Source: an uncultured Prevotella sp.
GTDB lineage: Bacteria; Bacteroidota; Bacteroidia; Bacteroidales; Bacteroidaceae
NCBI GenBank assembly: GCA_900554545.1
Contig: USHW01000035.1
Location: forward strand, 1 to 23,458
DNA: 23,458 nt
Direction of reading: 5' to 3'
This document shows, piece after piece, positions 6,741 through 14,264 of the stretch (positions are counted from its first letter, which is position 1; each line of letters opens with the position of its first letter). A program made the translations under genes and the position numbers. The notes beneath the pieces were generated by a model. The model saw nothing but the letters and a program-made list of their open reading frames with translations. It ran no database searches and was not told the origin of the DNA.

Positions 6741-6844
6741 AATTGAGAATGGAGAATTGGGAATGGAAAATTATGATTTGCTTTGTTGGCATACAACCTT
6801 CAAGGTAATCATAATTTTCCATTCCCAATTCTCCATTCTCAATT
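6741..6844. repeat. 38-base perfect inverted repeat (GAGAATGG words)
   Basis: Arms 6741-6778 and 6807-6844 are exact reverse complements, with a 28-base loop. The arms contain GAGAATGG, GAGAATTG and GGAATGG words. The motif AAGGTAATCATAATT at 6802-6816, which straddles the loop and right arm, recurs in reverse at 14140-14154, in another repeat of the same vocabulary. No gene is seen in 6702-6961. Confidence 0.9.
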
Positions 6845-6867
6845 GAAAACATGGCAAATTGCCGTAT

Positions 6868-6927
6868 AAAAGGCCGTGTTTCACAATGCAAAAGGCCACG
6901 TTTCATCGGGTGAAACGTGGCCTTTTG
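6868..6927 (-). terminator. AAAGGCC-type repeat and hairpin after the CPBP gene
   Basis: CAAAAGGCCACGTTTCA (6889-6905) pairs perfectly with TGAAACGTGGCCTTTTG (6911-6927), 17 pairs around a five-base loop. A second copy of the word, AAAAGGCCGTGTTTCAC, is at 6868-6884. It lies 34 bases past the stop of the leftward CPBP gene and probably ends its transcript. AAAGGCCGTGTTT and ACGTGGCCTTTTG both recur at 13979-14011. Confidence 0.75.
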
Positions 6928-6961
6928 TAATGCGTTGGGCGTCAAGCTGTTGCACGGACGG

Positions 6962-7774
6962 CTACCGGCCGGCCGGCTTCATGCGCAGGTTGAGCTGGTA
7001 AACCGACGGGATGAAAATCAGCAGCGAGAAGCCTACGGCCAGCAGCACGCGCACGATGTCGCCGCCGAAGAGGCCCGACAGGCCGCTGTCGGCCGCATTG
7101 GGCATGAGCATGTAGATGGCGTAGGCCGCGGTGTTGTTCACCCAGTGGAGGGCTACACCCGGCAGTATGCTGCCCGTGCGGTAGTACATCCAGCCGAGGA
7201 GCAAGCCCATGAGGAATGCGTGGGGCATCTGCGCCGGATTCAGGTGCACAATGGCGAAGATGGCGGCCGACACCGCTATGGCCACCCAATGGCGGCTGAA
7301 CACGCCGAGAATGGCGCGCAGTATGGCGCCGCGGAACACAAGTTCCTCGACAAGCGGCGCGAGCAGGCACAGCGTGAAGTAGCCGTACTCGTTGGATAAT
7401 ATTGTCTTGAACGCGCTGCTCATAGTGTCAGGCAGTTCCGGCAGAAGCTCTTGCAGACCAGCTGAAGGCGCAAGAGTGCCCAGAGCGGCCATGGAGCACC
7501 AGAAGAATACGCCCCAGGGGCGCGTGCGGAGGTATGTGGGCGACACCACGGCAAAGCGTCTCCAGATGAACACCGCGCCTGCAACGACGCTCGATGCGGC
7601 CGACGCCGCTATGAGCATAGGCCCTGTCAGGGCAGCGGAATTGCCGCTGCAGAACGTGCGCCACACGTCGGCGCCGCTGTCGCCCGAGCAGAGCATCCAC
7701 ACTGCGTAGACCGCCCACGACACGAAAAACTGTATCAGCACGAAGCCGAAAAGATATAATAAAGCCTTTTTCAT
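6962..7774 (-). CDS. CPBP-family intramembrane glutamic protease
   Basis: This is a 270-residue, multi-spanning membrane protein. It has the CPBP/Abi (Rce1-like) signature: EELVFRG at about 143-149 with the paired glutamates, histidine 177 in AIVHLNPAQMPHAF, and HWVNNTAA at 210-217. The family cleaves or processes membrane-anchored substrates; in bacteria it is linked to bacteriocin self-immunity and protein maturation. No peptide substrate gene is adjacent, so its role is open. About seven hydrophobic segments are visible, starting with LLYLFGFVLIQFFVSWAVYA (5-24). The ATG at 7774 is directly followed by a lysine-lysine and the first membrane segment, a normal start. Confidence 0.9.
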   Translation of the reverse strand: MKKALLYLFGFVLIQFFVSWAVYAVWMLCSGDSGADVWRTFCSGNSAALTGPMLIAASAASSVVAGAVFIWRRFAVVSPTYLRTRPWGVFFWCSMAALGTLAPSAGLQELLPELPDTMSSAFKTILSNEYGYFTLCLLAPLVEELVFRGAILRAILGVFSRHWVAIAVSAAIFAIVHLNPAQMPHAFLMGLLLGWMYYRTGSILPGVALHWVNNTAAYAIYMLMPNAADSGLSGLFGGDIVRVLLAVGFSLLIFIPSVYQLNLRMKPAGR

Positions 7775-7792
7775 GTTTTGTTTTTATTAGGA

Positions 7793-7905
7793 GTTAGAGA
7801 AGTTAAAGAAGTTATCACTCGCTACGCTCGTTAGAAGTTAAAGCCATTACCTTTGTTATTAGTCCCTGTCTGCATCCCTCCCTCGGGAGGGTTAGGGAGG
7901 GGCTT
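7793..7905. repeat. Repeats between ribF and the CPBP gene
   Basis: AGTTAGAGAAGTTAAAGAAG words recur at 7793-7845 around CGCTACGCTCG. At 7876-7904 CCCTCCC is followed by two GGGAGGG copies, able to form alternative stems; on the minus strand this follows ribF by about 36 bases and may be its terminator, though no T-run follows. No gene is seen. Confidence 0.45.
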
Positions 7906-7940
7906 CCTCGCAAATGTCAATAAGCCAAAGCATATCAAGC

Positions 7941-8906
7941 TCACTCCATTTGGGATGGCTGGGGTGGGTTTAGCCTCTTTTCCGCCTCGCGCCTGTCCTC
8001 TTCCAGCTGCTCCATGAGCCGTTTTACAGAGGGAAACTTGCGCTCGTCGCGCAGCTTGTCGACGAACATCACTGTCAGCGTTTGGCCGTACAGGTCGCCG
8101 TTGAAGCCGAAGATGTTGACTTCAAGCGTGGTCCCGGTGCCGTCGAACGTAGGCCGGGTGCCTATGTTCATCATGCCGTCCATCAGGCGAGAGCCGCCCT
8201 CCAAGGCCACCCTTACGGCGTAAACGCCAGCACGGGGCACAAGCTTCAGGCTGTCGGCAGGCTCGATGTTGGCCGTGGGGAAGCCCATGCGGCGGCCTTC
8301 GTGATAGCCCCCGACAACGCGGCCCGTAAGCCGGTAGTCATAGCCTAAGCACATGGCGGCCATCCGCACCTCGCCTTCGGAGAGGAACGAGCGCACCACC
8401 GACGAGCTTACCTGCACGCCGTTAAGCGTGAAAGCGTCGGCATGCACAACGTCGATGCCCGTCTCGCGGCCATAGCGCACGTAGTCTTCAAAGCCTTCCG
8501 AGCGGTTGCGGCCGAAGCGGTTGTCGTATCCTATAACCAAAGTGCGCACGTTAAGCCTGCCATGCAGCACCGTCTGTATGAACTCGCGGGCTGAAAGCGA
8601 GGCCATCTTTTCGTCGAAATGCAGCACGACACAGTTGTCAACGCCCGTCAGCGACAGTCTTTCCACCTTCTCCGCAGCCGTGTTGAGCAGGCGCGGACGG
8701 TAGTCCTGGTGCAGCACGAGGCGCGGATGGCTGTCGAAGGTGATGACCGTCGACTGCATCCCCTCAACGCTTGCGGCACGCGCCTTCAAGCCGTCTATCA
8801 GGTAGCGGTGCCCCCGGTGCACTCCGTCGAAAAAGCCGATGGTTGCCACGCAGGGCGGCATGGCCGCGCGCTGAGCGTCGTTCAAGTCGAGATGAAACAG
8901 CTTCAT
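7941..8906 (-). CDS. ribF: Bifunctional riboflavin kinase / FAD synthetase
   Basis: Phosphorylates riboflavin to FMN and adenylates FMN to FAD. The 321-residue product has an N-terminal nucleotidyltransferase domain with GFFDGVHRGH (24-33), FDSHP (57-61), GYDNRFGRNRSEG (126-138) and the SSSVVRSFL element (167-175). The C-terminal riboflavin-kinase domain starts near 185 and has GFPTANI (208-214) and a late MMNIGTRPTF then LEVNIFGF pattern. ATG 8906 is chosen: it gives MKLFHLDLND, the usual N-terminus, and lies 10 bases after the HAD stop; the longer frame to 8972 would run through the end of the HAD gene. It is the last gene of the ATPase-HAD-ribF operon. Confidence 0.96.
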   Translation of the reverse strand: MKLFHLDLNDAQRAAMPPCVATIGFFDGVHRGHRYLIDGLKARAASVEGMQSTVITFDSHPRLVLHQDYRPRLLNTAAEKVERLSLTGVDNCVVLHFDEKMASLSAREFIQTVLHGRLNVRTLVIGYDNRFGRNRSEGFEDYVRYGRETGIDVVHADAFTLNGVQVSSSVVRSFLSEGEVRMAAMCLGYDYRLTGRVVGGYHEGRRMGFPTANIEPADSLKLVPRAGVYAVRVALEGGSRLMDGMMNIGTRPTFDGTGTTLEVNIFGFNGDLYGQTLTVMFVDKLRDERKFPSVKRLMEQLEEDRREAEKRLNPPQPSQME

Positions 8907-8916
8907 AATCAATAAT

Positions 8917-9543
8917 CTACATATATCCCAAGCCTGGCAGAGCCTCAAGTCCAGGGGCAACGGCCATTCCAAGCCCCTCGGCCGTGGCGCGGTTGGCCTG
9001 CGAATCGTCGATGAATAGCGTGTCGCCGAGCGCGAAGCCCGTCGCGTCGAGCACCCTGCGGAATATCTCCTCGCCGGGTTTCAGCAGGTGCATGCGGTAC
9101 GACAGGAACACCTCCTCAAAGTAGTCGCCCACCGTAAGGCCGCCTGCGGTGAAGAAGCAGGTCTCCGCCTTGTGCCAGTGTATCGGGTTGGTGTTGCTCA
9201 AAAGCACGAGCCTGTGGCTGCGTTTCAGCCTTAGCAGCATGTCAAGACGGCTCGTGGGGATGCCCGTAAGCAGGGCGTTCCACGCACGGCAGATGTCCTC
9301 GTCGGCCGCCGTACAGCACTTGCAGGCGCAGCGCACGGCGTCGCAGAACTCGCCGACGCCGGTCAGCCCCACCTCAAGGTCATGAAACAAGTCCTCCTGC
9401 CGGCACTCGTCAACGTAGCCTGCAACGTCCTCCGCCCCGATGGCCGTAAAGGCTTCGATGCAGCGGCGGCGGTCAAGCCCGGTGAGGACGCCGCCCAAAT
9501 CCACTATAAGATTGCGCTTTACCTCTGCCACTCCGCCGCTCAC
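8917..9543 (-). CDS. HAD-superfamily phosphatase, YihX-like
   Basis: This is a 208-residue HAD hydrolase. Motif I is IVDLGGVL with nucleophile D15; the usual second acid is glycine, as in the DLGNV/DLGGV branch. Motif II is LLSNTNPIHWH, motif III LLKPGEEIF, motif IV DTLFIDDSQANRATAEGLGM. The SNTN and DD-N pattern resembles E. coli YihX (alpha-D-glucose-1-phosphate phosphatase), but the substrate is not proven. The start is a GTG at 9541-9543 that overlaps the TGA of the ATPase (GTGA), so translation is probably coupled. ribF follows after 10 bases. A rather cysteine-rich stretch (CACKCCTAADEDIC) follows the cap region. Confidence 0.88.
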   Translation of the reverse strand: MSGGVAEVKRNLIVDLGGVLTGLDRRRCIEAFTAIGAEDVAGYVDECRQEDLFHDLEVGLTGVGEFCDAVRCACKCCTAADEDICRAWNALLTGIPTSRLDMLLRLKRSHRLVLLSNTNPIHWHKAETCFFTAGGLTVGDYFEEVFLSYRMHLLKPGEEIFRRVLDATGFALGDTLFIDDSQANRATAEGLGMAVAPGLEALPGLGYM

Positions 9544-12149
9544 TTAGCAGTCATGCGCTTCACCGCGCGCCATATCTCGCCAATCCAGAGCACCACGGAA
9601 GTGCTTGCTATGATGACGCCCCACTCCGTGAGCGACAGCGGTTCGGTGCGGAACATTCCGCCGCCGAAGGTCACAATGAGCCACTGTCCGCCCAAGATGA
9701 TGAACAGTACAAGCAGAAGTCCGTTGTCATGTGTGAACGCATGGAAGGCCGAATGGTTCGAACCGAACGCCTTTGCGTTAAACAAGTTCCAGAACTGGAG
9801 CATCACAAACGTGGTGAAGAACAGCGACAGCTCGTGCAGATGCAGGTCGCCGCCCTGCTGGTTGCAGTGTATGAGGAAGGCGAACAGCACGGCGAAGAAC
9901 GCCAGTCCGATGCCTATGATGCCACGGGCCATGCCCTTCGTTATGATGAAGTCGGTCTGCTTGCGCGGCTTTTCCTTCATCACCTCGCGCGAAGGAGGCA
10001 GCGACGCCAGCGCAAGAGCAGCGAAGGTGTCCATTATGAGGTTGACCCAAAGTATCTGGGTGACGGTGAGCGGCAGCTCCGTTCCTATGAACGAACCTCC
10101 CAGGACGAGCAGAAGCGCGGTGACGTTAACCACCAACTGGAAGAAGAGGAAGCGCTGGATGTTGCGGTAAAGCGAGCGCCCCCACATCACGGCGTTTACT
10201 ATGCTGCCGAACGAATCGTCGATAAGCGTCATGTCGCTGGCCTCCTTCGCCACCGACGTTCCTGAGCCGAGAGACAGTCCTACGTGTGCATGGTGCAGGG
10301 CCGGAGCGTCGTTTGTGCCGTCACCTGTGACAGCAACCACAGCCCCGTGCTTCTGCAACAGGTTTACAAGACGCTGCTTGTCGGTGGGCCTTGCGCGGCT
10401 CATCACGCGCAGCTTCGGCACAAGGTTGAAGGCGTCTTCGTCCGAAAGGGCGGCGAAGTCGGGTCCGGTTATCTGCGCCTCGGCCGGTGTTTCCTTGTCC
10501 CATATTCCTATCTGGCGCGCTATCTCGATAGCCGTTGCCGACGTGTCGCCGGTTACTATCTTCACCTGTATTCCCGCGCTGATACACTGTTTCACAGCGT
10601 CGGGCACGTCGGGGCGTATCGGGTCGCTGATGGCCGTTACCGCCTGGAATGTCAGCTTGGGTCCTGCGGCGATGGCAGCCATGTCAGGCTGCTCTCCGCC
10701 GTCAAGCGTGCGGTATGCGAAAGCCAGCGTGCGCATGGCCTGGTTCTGGTAACCGCGCAGGCGGTTGGTGATTTCCGCGCGTGCGGTGTCGTCGATGTCG
10801 CACATCGACATGATTATCTCGGGCGCGCCCTTCACCATCAGCACGCGCTTGCCGCCTGCCTTTCCGACGGTAGCCATGTACTTTCTCTCGGTCGAGAAAG
10901 GCAGCTGCGCCTCCATGTATTCGTCCTTGCGAAGCTCCTTGTAGTCGACTCCGGCATTTTCAAGCCACAAGAGCAGGGCTATCTCCGTAGGGTTGCCGAT
11001 GCCCTTTCCGCCCTCCGCGTCGAGGTGGGCGGTGGTGTTCAGTGCTATCGACGAGCGGAAAAGCGCGTCGTCGGTGTCATACTGCTGCATCTCGGCCACC
11101 TGCATCTTGTTCTGCGTCAGCGTACCGGTCTTGTCGGTGCAGATTACCGTCACGGCACCCATTGTCTCGCAGGCGTGCAGCTTGCGCACGAGGTTATTGT
11201 TCTTCAACATGCGCCTCATGTTGAGCGCGAGGCTGAGGGTTACGGCCATAGGCATGCCCTCGGGCACGGCCATAACTATCAACGTGACGGCCATCATAAA
11301 GTATTTCAGCACCACTTCGGCCATCTTCAGGTAGTCGGTTGAATGCCAGATGCCGTCCGCATCGACGATGATGTCGCGGCCAAGGAAGATGACGAAGGCG
11401 GCTACCGATATGCCGATGCCGAACTTGCTGATGAGCTTCGCCAGCTTGTCAAGCTGGAGGTTGAGCGGCGTTTTCACTGATGTTATCTCGGTGCTGGCGC
11501 GCGACACCTTGCCTATTTCGGTCGCATCGCCCACCTCTGTCACCTGGAACGAGCCGCGGCCGTTCATCACCATGGTGCTGCGCAGCACCTTCGACGAGGG
11601 GTAAGTGGCCTCCTTGTCGTTCTTTTCGGGGTCGGCGTGCTTGGTGATTATCGGTTCGCCGGTGAGCGACGACTCGTCAATTTGCAGGTCGGTAGACTCT
11701 ATCAGCGTGCCGTCGGCAGGTATCTCGTCGCCTACTTCGATTATGACGACATCGCCCACGACAACGTCTTTCCTCGCGATTTCAACCACCTTGCCGTCGC
11801 GCCTCACCTTTACGGGCGACTCCTCGCCAAGGGCGGTGAGCACGTTGAACTTCTTTGCGGCGTCCATCTCGAACCAGAAGCCGATTGTGGTGGCCAGGAC
11901 AATGGCAAGGATGATGCCTATTGTCTCGATGTATTCGCCGTGGATGGCGGCCAGGCCGAGCGAAACCACTGCGGCTACAAGCAAAATCTTGATGATGGGG
12001 TCCTTGTATTTGTCAAGGTAGAGTTTCCAAAGCGGCGTGCGCTTGGGAGGAGTCAGAGTGTTTTCGCCGTGCTCCCTGCGGCTTTTCTCGACATCGCCGG
12101 CGCTCAAACCTCTGAGGTTTGAGTACAGCGGATTAATCTCGTTGCTCAT
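9540..12149 (-). CDS. Calcium-translocating P-type ATPase (PMCA type)
   Basis: An 869-residue P2-type ATPase that uses ATP to export cations, most likely Ca2+, across the inner membrane. The order of motifs is complete: actuator SLTGEP (161-166), membrane segment 4 VPEGMPMAV (295-303, with M where PEGLP is usual), phosphorylation site DKTGTLT with D339, nucleotide-binding KGAPE (440-444), TGD (533-535), hinge VTGDGTNDAPAL (607-618), and segment 6 WVNLIMDTFAALALA, the calcium-pump signature. The N-terminal cation-ATPase domain is at 5-70 and the C-terminal domain carries four further membrane segments. It is the first gene of an operon with the HAD phosphatase and ribF. The start ATG 12149 agrees with the family length. 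Confidence 0.95.
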   Translation of the reverse strand: MSNEINPLYSNLRGLSAGDVEKSRREHGENTLTPPKRTPLWKLYLDKYKDPIIKILLVAAVVSLGLAAIHGEYIETIGIILAIVLATTIGFWFEMDAAKKFNVLTALGEESPVKVRRDGKVVEIARKDVVVGDVVIIEVGDEIPADGTLIESTDLQIDESSLTGEPIITKHADPEKNDKEATYPSSKVLRSTMVMNGRGSFQVTEVGDATEIGKVSRASTEITSVKTPLNLQLDKLAKLISKFGIGISVAAFVIFLGRDIIVDADGIWHSTDYLKMAEVVLKYFMMAVTLIVMAVPEGMPMAVTLSLALNMRRMLKNNNLVRKLHACETMGAVTVICTDKTGTLTQNKMQVAEMQQYDTDDALFRSSIALNTTAHLDAEGGKGIGNPTEIALLLWLENAGVDYKELRKDEYMEAQLPFSTERKYMATVGKAGGKRVLMVKGAPEIIMSMCDIDDTARAEITNRLRGYQNQAMRTLAFAYRTLDGGEQPDMAAIAAGPKLTFQAVTAISDPIRPDVPDAVKQCISAGIQVKIVTGDTSATAIEIARQIGIWDKETPAEAQITGPDFAALSDEDAFNLVPKLRVMSRARPTDKQRLVNLLQKHGAVVAVTGDGTNDAPALHHAHVGLSLGSGTSVAKEASDMTLIDDSFGSIVNAVMWGRSLYRNIQRFLFFQLVVNVTALLLVLGGSFIGTELPLTVTQILWVNLIMDTFAALALASLPPSREVMKEKPRKQTDFIITKGMARGIIGIGLAFFAVLFAFLIHCNQQGGDLHLHELSLFFTTFVMLQFWNLFNAKAFGSNHSAFHAFTHDNGLLLVLFIILGGQWLIVTFGGGMFRTEPLSLTEWGVIIASTSVVLWIGEIWRAVKRMTAK

Positions 12150-12185
12150 TTAAAAGTCAAAAATGATAAAATTAATAATGCCTTG

Positions 12186-12193
12186 CAAAATTA
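12186..12193 (-). promoter_or_regulatory. -7 element for the ATPase operon
   Basis: TAATTTTG on the minus strand, an exact TAnnTTTG, 37 bases before the ATG. A TTG lies 17 bases further upstream, a slightly short spacing. Confidence 0.6.
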
Positions 12194-12260
12194 CTGAAAA
12201 TAGCTGAAAACAACCGACGGCAAGGCGCATTATCACGCATTTTTAACGTATCTTATTTAT

Positions 12261-12383
12261 AAAGGTGAGAAAGTGAGAGGGTGAGAAGGTGAGAAAAAGG
12301 GTTGAAAAGTTAGAAATAATATCCAAAAATCTTTCTTTCCTTTTTATTTTCTAACCTTCTCACCTTCTCACTTTCTCACCTTT
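12261..12383. repeat. Inverted repeat of GGTGAGAA words overlapping the GH43 stop
   Basis: Arms 12261-12289 and 12355-12383 pair over 29 bases with one G-U, and consist of AAAGGTGAGAAAGTGAGA and GGTGAGAA words, the same vocabulary as the 5280-5375 repeat. The GH43 TGA (12376-12378) lies inside the right arm, read as GAA AGG TGA, so the last codons and the stop are repeat sequence. It may also act as the GH43 terminator. Confidence 0.88.
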
Positions 12384-14073
12384 CAACAAATTTCTCCACG
12401 TCAACGTAGCCGCCGGTTGCCTTCGTCGCGTAGTTGTAGATGGCGAAGCGCGTGCCGGTGAAGTGGCGGCGGTAGTCGAAGCGCATCTTGAAGTCGCCGC
12501 CGGCGGCCGTCCACTGCTTGCCGTCAAGGCTGTAATGGAAGCGCGCGATGTCGCGGCCCGGACGGAAGTCGGCGTCAATGCGCAGCCACACGCGCTGCGC
12601 GTCGAGCGGCGCGCGGTAGCGTTCGTCACGCTCAACGGCTGTCACCGCCTTGGTCTTGTCGTCAAGGGCTACGCTCTCGGCGGTCATCACCACGTATTTC
12701 TTTCCGCCCTCGCAGACAACCGAGAGCAGGCCTGCGTCGCCGTTGAACGCGCTGAAACCGGCCACGTCGCCGTCGCGCATGCCTTGCAGGTCAAGCTCGA
12801 CGGTGGCCGAAGTCTGCGGACCCGGCATGCGCTGCGTAAGCGTGTTGGGGGCGAGGAAGATGTTTGGCGCTATGCGCGATGTCTTCAGCCGCAGGCAGCC
12901 CGGCCTTTCGGTGAGGCTCCACGCCGCGTCTACGGGGTTGTGGTTCCACTGCCAATGTATGTCGAGACGCGGCTTGTCGAAGTCGTCGGAAACCACCAGC
13001 GGTCCGGCCGAATATCCCTGCACGGGCTTGCGCATCACTGCGGGCACCTGCCCGTCGGCGTCGCCAAGCATCGGCCAACCGTCCTTCCATGTGCACGGCA
13101 TGAGGGTGAGCACGCGGCCTACGGCGTCCCTGTCCTGGAAAATCACGCCGTACCAGCTGCCGTCCTCGGCATCGACGATGCAGCCCTGCCCCACGTACGG
13201 GAAGCCGCCGAAGGCCGACTCAAGTATCACTTTCTTCTCCCACGGCCCGGTGATGCTGTCAGCCCGGTAGCACACCTGCCGCCGCTTGCCGCCATTTGGC
13301 CATGAAATCATCAGCAGGTAGTACTTGCCCCGGTACTTCACGGCGCGGCTTCCTTCAAGCAGTCCGGTCTCGGTGGAGTCGCGCTCGAATATCTGCATGT
13401 CAACGCCTCCGGGCTGCACGCCGGTAAGGTCGGGCTTCAGCTCGCGCAGACGGCCCGTGCCGTAAAACATGTATGCACGCCCGTCGTCGTCGAAAAACAG
13501 GGATGCGTCGTGGAAATGGGGCAGCCTTGAATACAGCGTCCAGCCCTTCCGGGGGTCTTTGGTGGTGTAGACAAAGCCCTTCCAAGGCTCGTCGTTGGGC
13601 GAGAAGTAGGCGTAGAACGTGCCGTCATGGTAGCGCAGCGACGTTGCCCACTGGCTGCGCCCGTACACCGTTCCGCCCTGCATGTCGTAACGGGGCGTCT
13701 CCTCAAGCCGGTCGTACAGGTAGCTCACGATGCTCCAGTTTACCAAGTCCTTCGAGTGCATCACGGGCGCTCCGGGAGCGTAGTGCATCGTGGTGTTCAC
13801 CATGTAGTAGTCGCTGCCCACGCGGATGACGTCGGGGTCGGGCACGTCGAGCCACAACACGGGGTTTGAGAACGTGCCGTCGCCGTTGTCGCCCGTGCGT
13901 TCCTGTCCGCAGGCCGGGGCGTATGACAGCATGCCAAGCAGCAACGCGCAAACAGCTGACAGCCAGCGCGTTGGCAACACGTGGCCTTTTGCGCTGCGAA
14001 AGGCCGTGTTTTGCATTGTGAAAGGTCGCCTTTCGCAGTGCGGAATACGGCCTTTTATCTTTTCGTTTTTCAT
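12376..14073 (-). CDS. GH43 glycoside hydrolase (arabinofuranosidase/xylosidase type)
   Basis: This is a secreted 565-residue enzyme. The five-bladed GH43 domain starts with FSNPVLWLDVPDPDVIRVGS and its likely catalytic base is D79, pKa-modulating aspartate D189 (HFHDASLFFDDD) and acid E240 (GLLEGSRAVKYRGKYYLL). The C-terminal beta-sandwich after about residue 340 (SDDFDKPRLDIHWQWNHNPV) is the domain often joined to GH43_12-like enzymes that remove arabinose from arabinoxylan; the exact substrate is inferred. The signal peptide core RWLSAVCALLLGMLSYAPAC is preceded by about 36 unusual residues (MKNEKIKGRIPHCERRPF onward) encoded by an AAAGGCC-type repeat. The ATG at 14073 is preferred; a start at the internal Met 20 of this frame is possible. 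It is the last gene of the xylan group. Confidence 0.88.
   Translation of the reverse strand: MKNEKIKGRIPHCERRPFTMQNTAFRSAKGHVLPTRWLSAVCALLLGMLSYAPACGQERTGDNGDGTFSNPVLWLDVPDPDVIRVGSDYYMVNTTMHYAPGAPVMHSKDLVNWSIVSYLYDRLEETPRYDMQGGTVYGRSQWATSLRYHDGTFYAYFSPNDEPWKGFVYTTKDPRKGWTLYSRLPHFHDASLFFDDDGRAYMFYGTGRLRELKPDLTGVQPGGVDMQIFERDSTETGLLEGSRAVKYRGKYYLLMISWPNGGKRRQVCYRADSITGPWEKKVILESAFGGFPYVGQGCIVDAEDGSWYGVIFQDRDAVGRVLTLMPCTWKDGWPMLGDADGQVPAVMRKPVQGYSAGPLVVSDDFDKPRLDIHWQWNHNPVDAAWSLTERPGCLRLKTSRIAPNIFLAPNTLTQRMPGPQTSATVELDLQGMRDGDVAGFSAFNGDAGLLSVVCEGGKKYVVMTAESVALDDKTKAVTAVERDERYRAPLDAQRVWLRIDADFRPGRDIARFHYSLDGKQWTAAGGDFKMRFDYRRHFTGTRFAIYNYATKATGGYVDVEKFVER
13979..14058. repeat. AAAGGCC-type repeat inside the GH43 5' end
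   Basis: Several AAAGGCC/GGCCTTT words in both directions; GCGCTGCGAAAGGC (13991-14004) pairs with GCCTTTCGCAGTGC (14028-14041), 14 pairs with one G-U. It is translated as the residues between the initiator and the signal peptide core. It shares 13-base words with 6868-6927. Confidence 0.75.
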
Positions 14074-14105
14074 GATTGAATATTTTTTTAGTTGAGAATT
14101 AAGAG

Positions 14106-14264
14106 TTGAGAATGGAGAACTGAAAGTCAGCGTTAAGCTAATTATGATTACCTTTTGCCACAATAAACCGAACTCAAGGGACAAAGGTAATAATAATTCT
14201 CCATTCTCAAACCTCAATTTTCAATTAAAATTCTTCACTCTTCACTCTTCGTTCTTCACTACAC
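14106..14264. repeat. Composite repeat between SGNH and GH43 genes
   Basis: TTGAGAATGGAGAA (14106-14119) pairs perfectly with TTCTCCATTCTCAA (14197-14210). AATTATGATTACCTT at 14140-14154 is the exact reverse of 6802-6816. At 14228-14259 TTCTTCACTC words run into the SGNH gene and encode its last codons and TGA stop (14242-14244), matching the word used inside GH115. Confidence 0.8.
14182..14211 (-). promoter_or_regulatory. Likely promoter of GH43
   Basis: On the minus strand TTTG (14208-14211), 18 bases, TACCTTTG (14182-14189). The TTTG box overlaps the right arm of the repeat. The leader to the ATG would be about 100 bases. Confidence 0.5.

Noticed and set aside
8907..8972. N-terminal extension of RibF
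   Set aside because: It overlaps the end of the HAD gene in another frame and is unlike RibF; ATG 8906 gives the family start.
10284..11342. Open frame of 352 codons opposite the Ca2+ ATPase
   Set aside because: Antisense shadow; all ATPase motifs are intact on the other strand and this product shows no family features.
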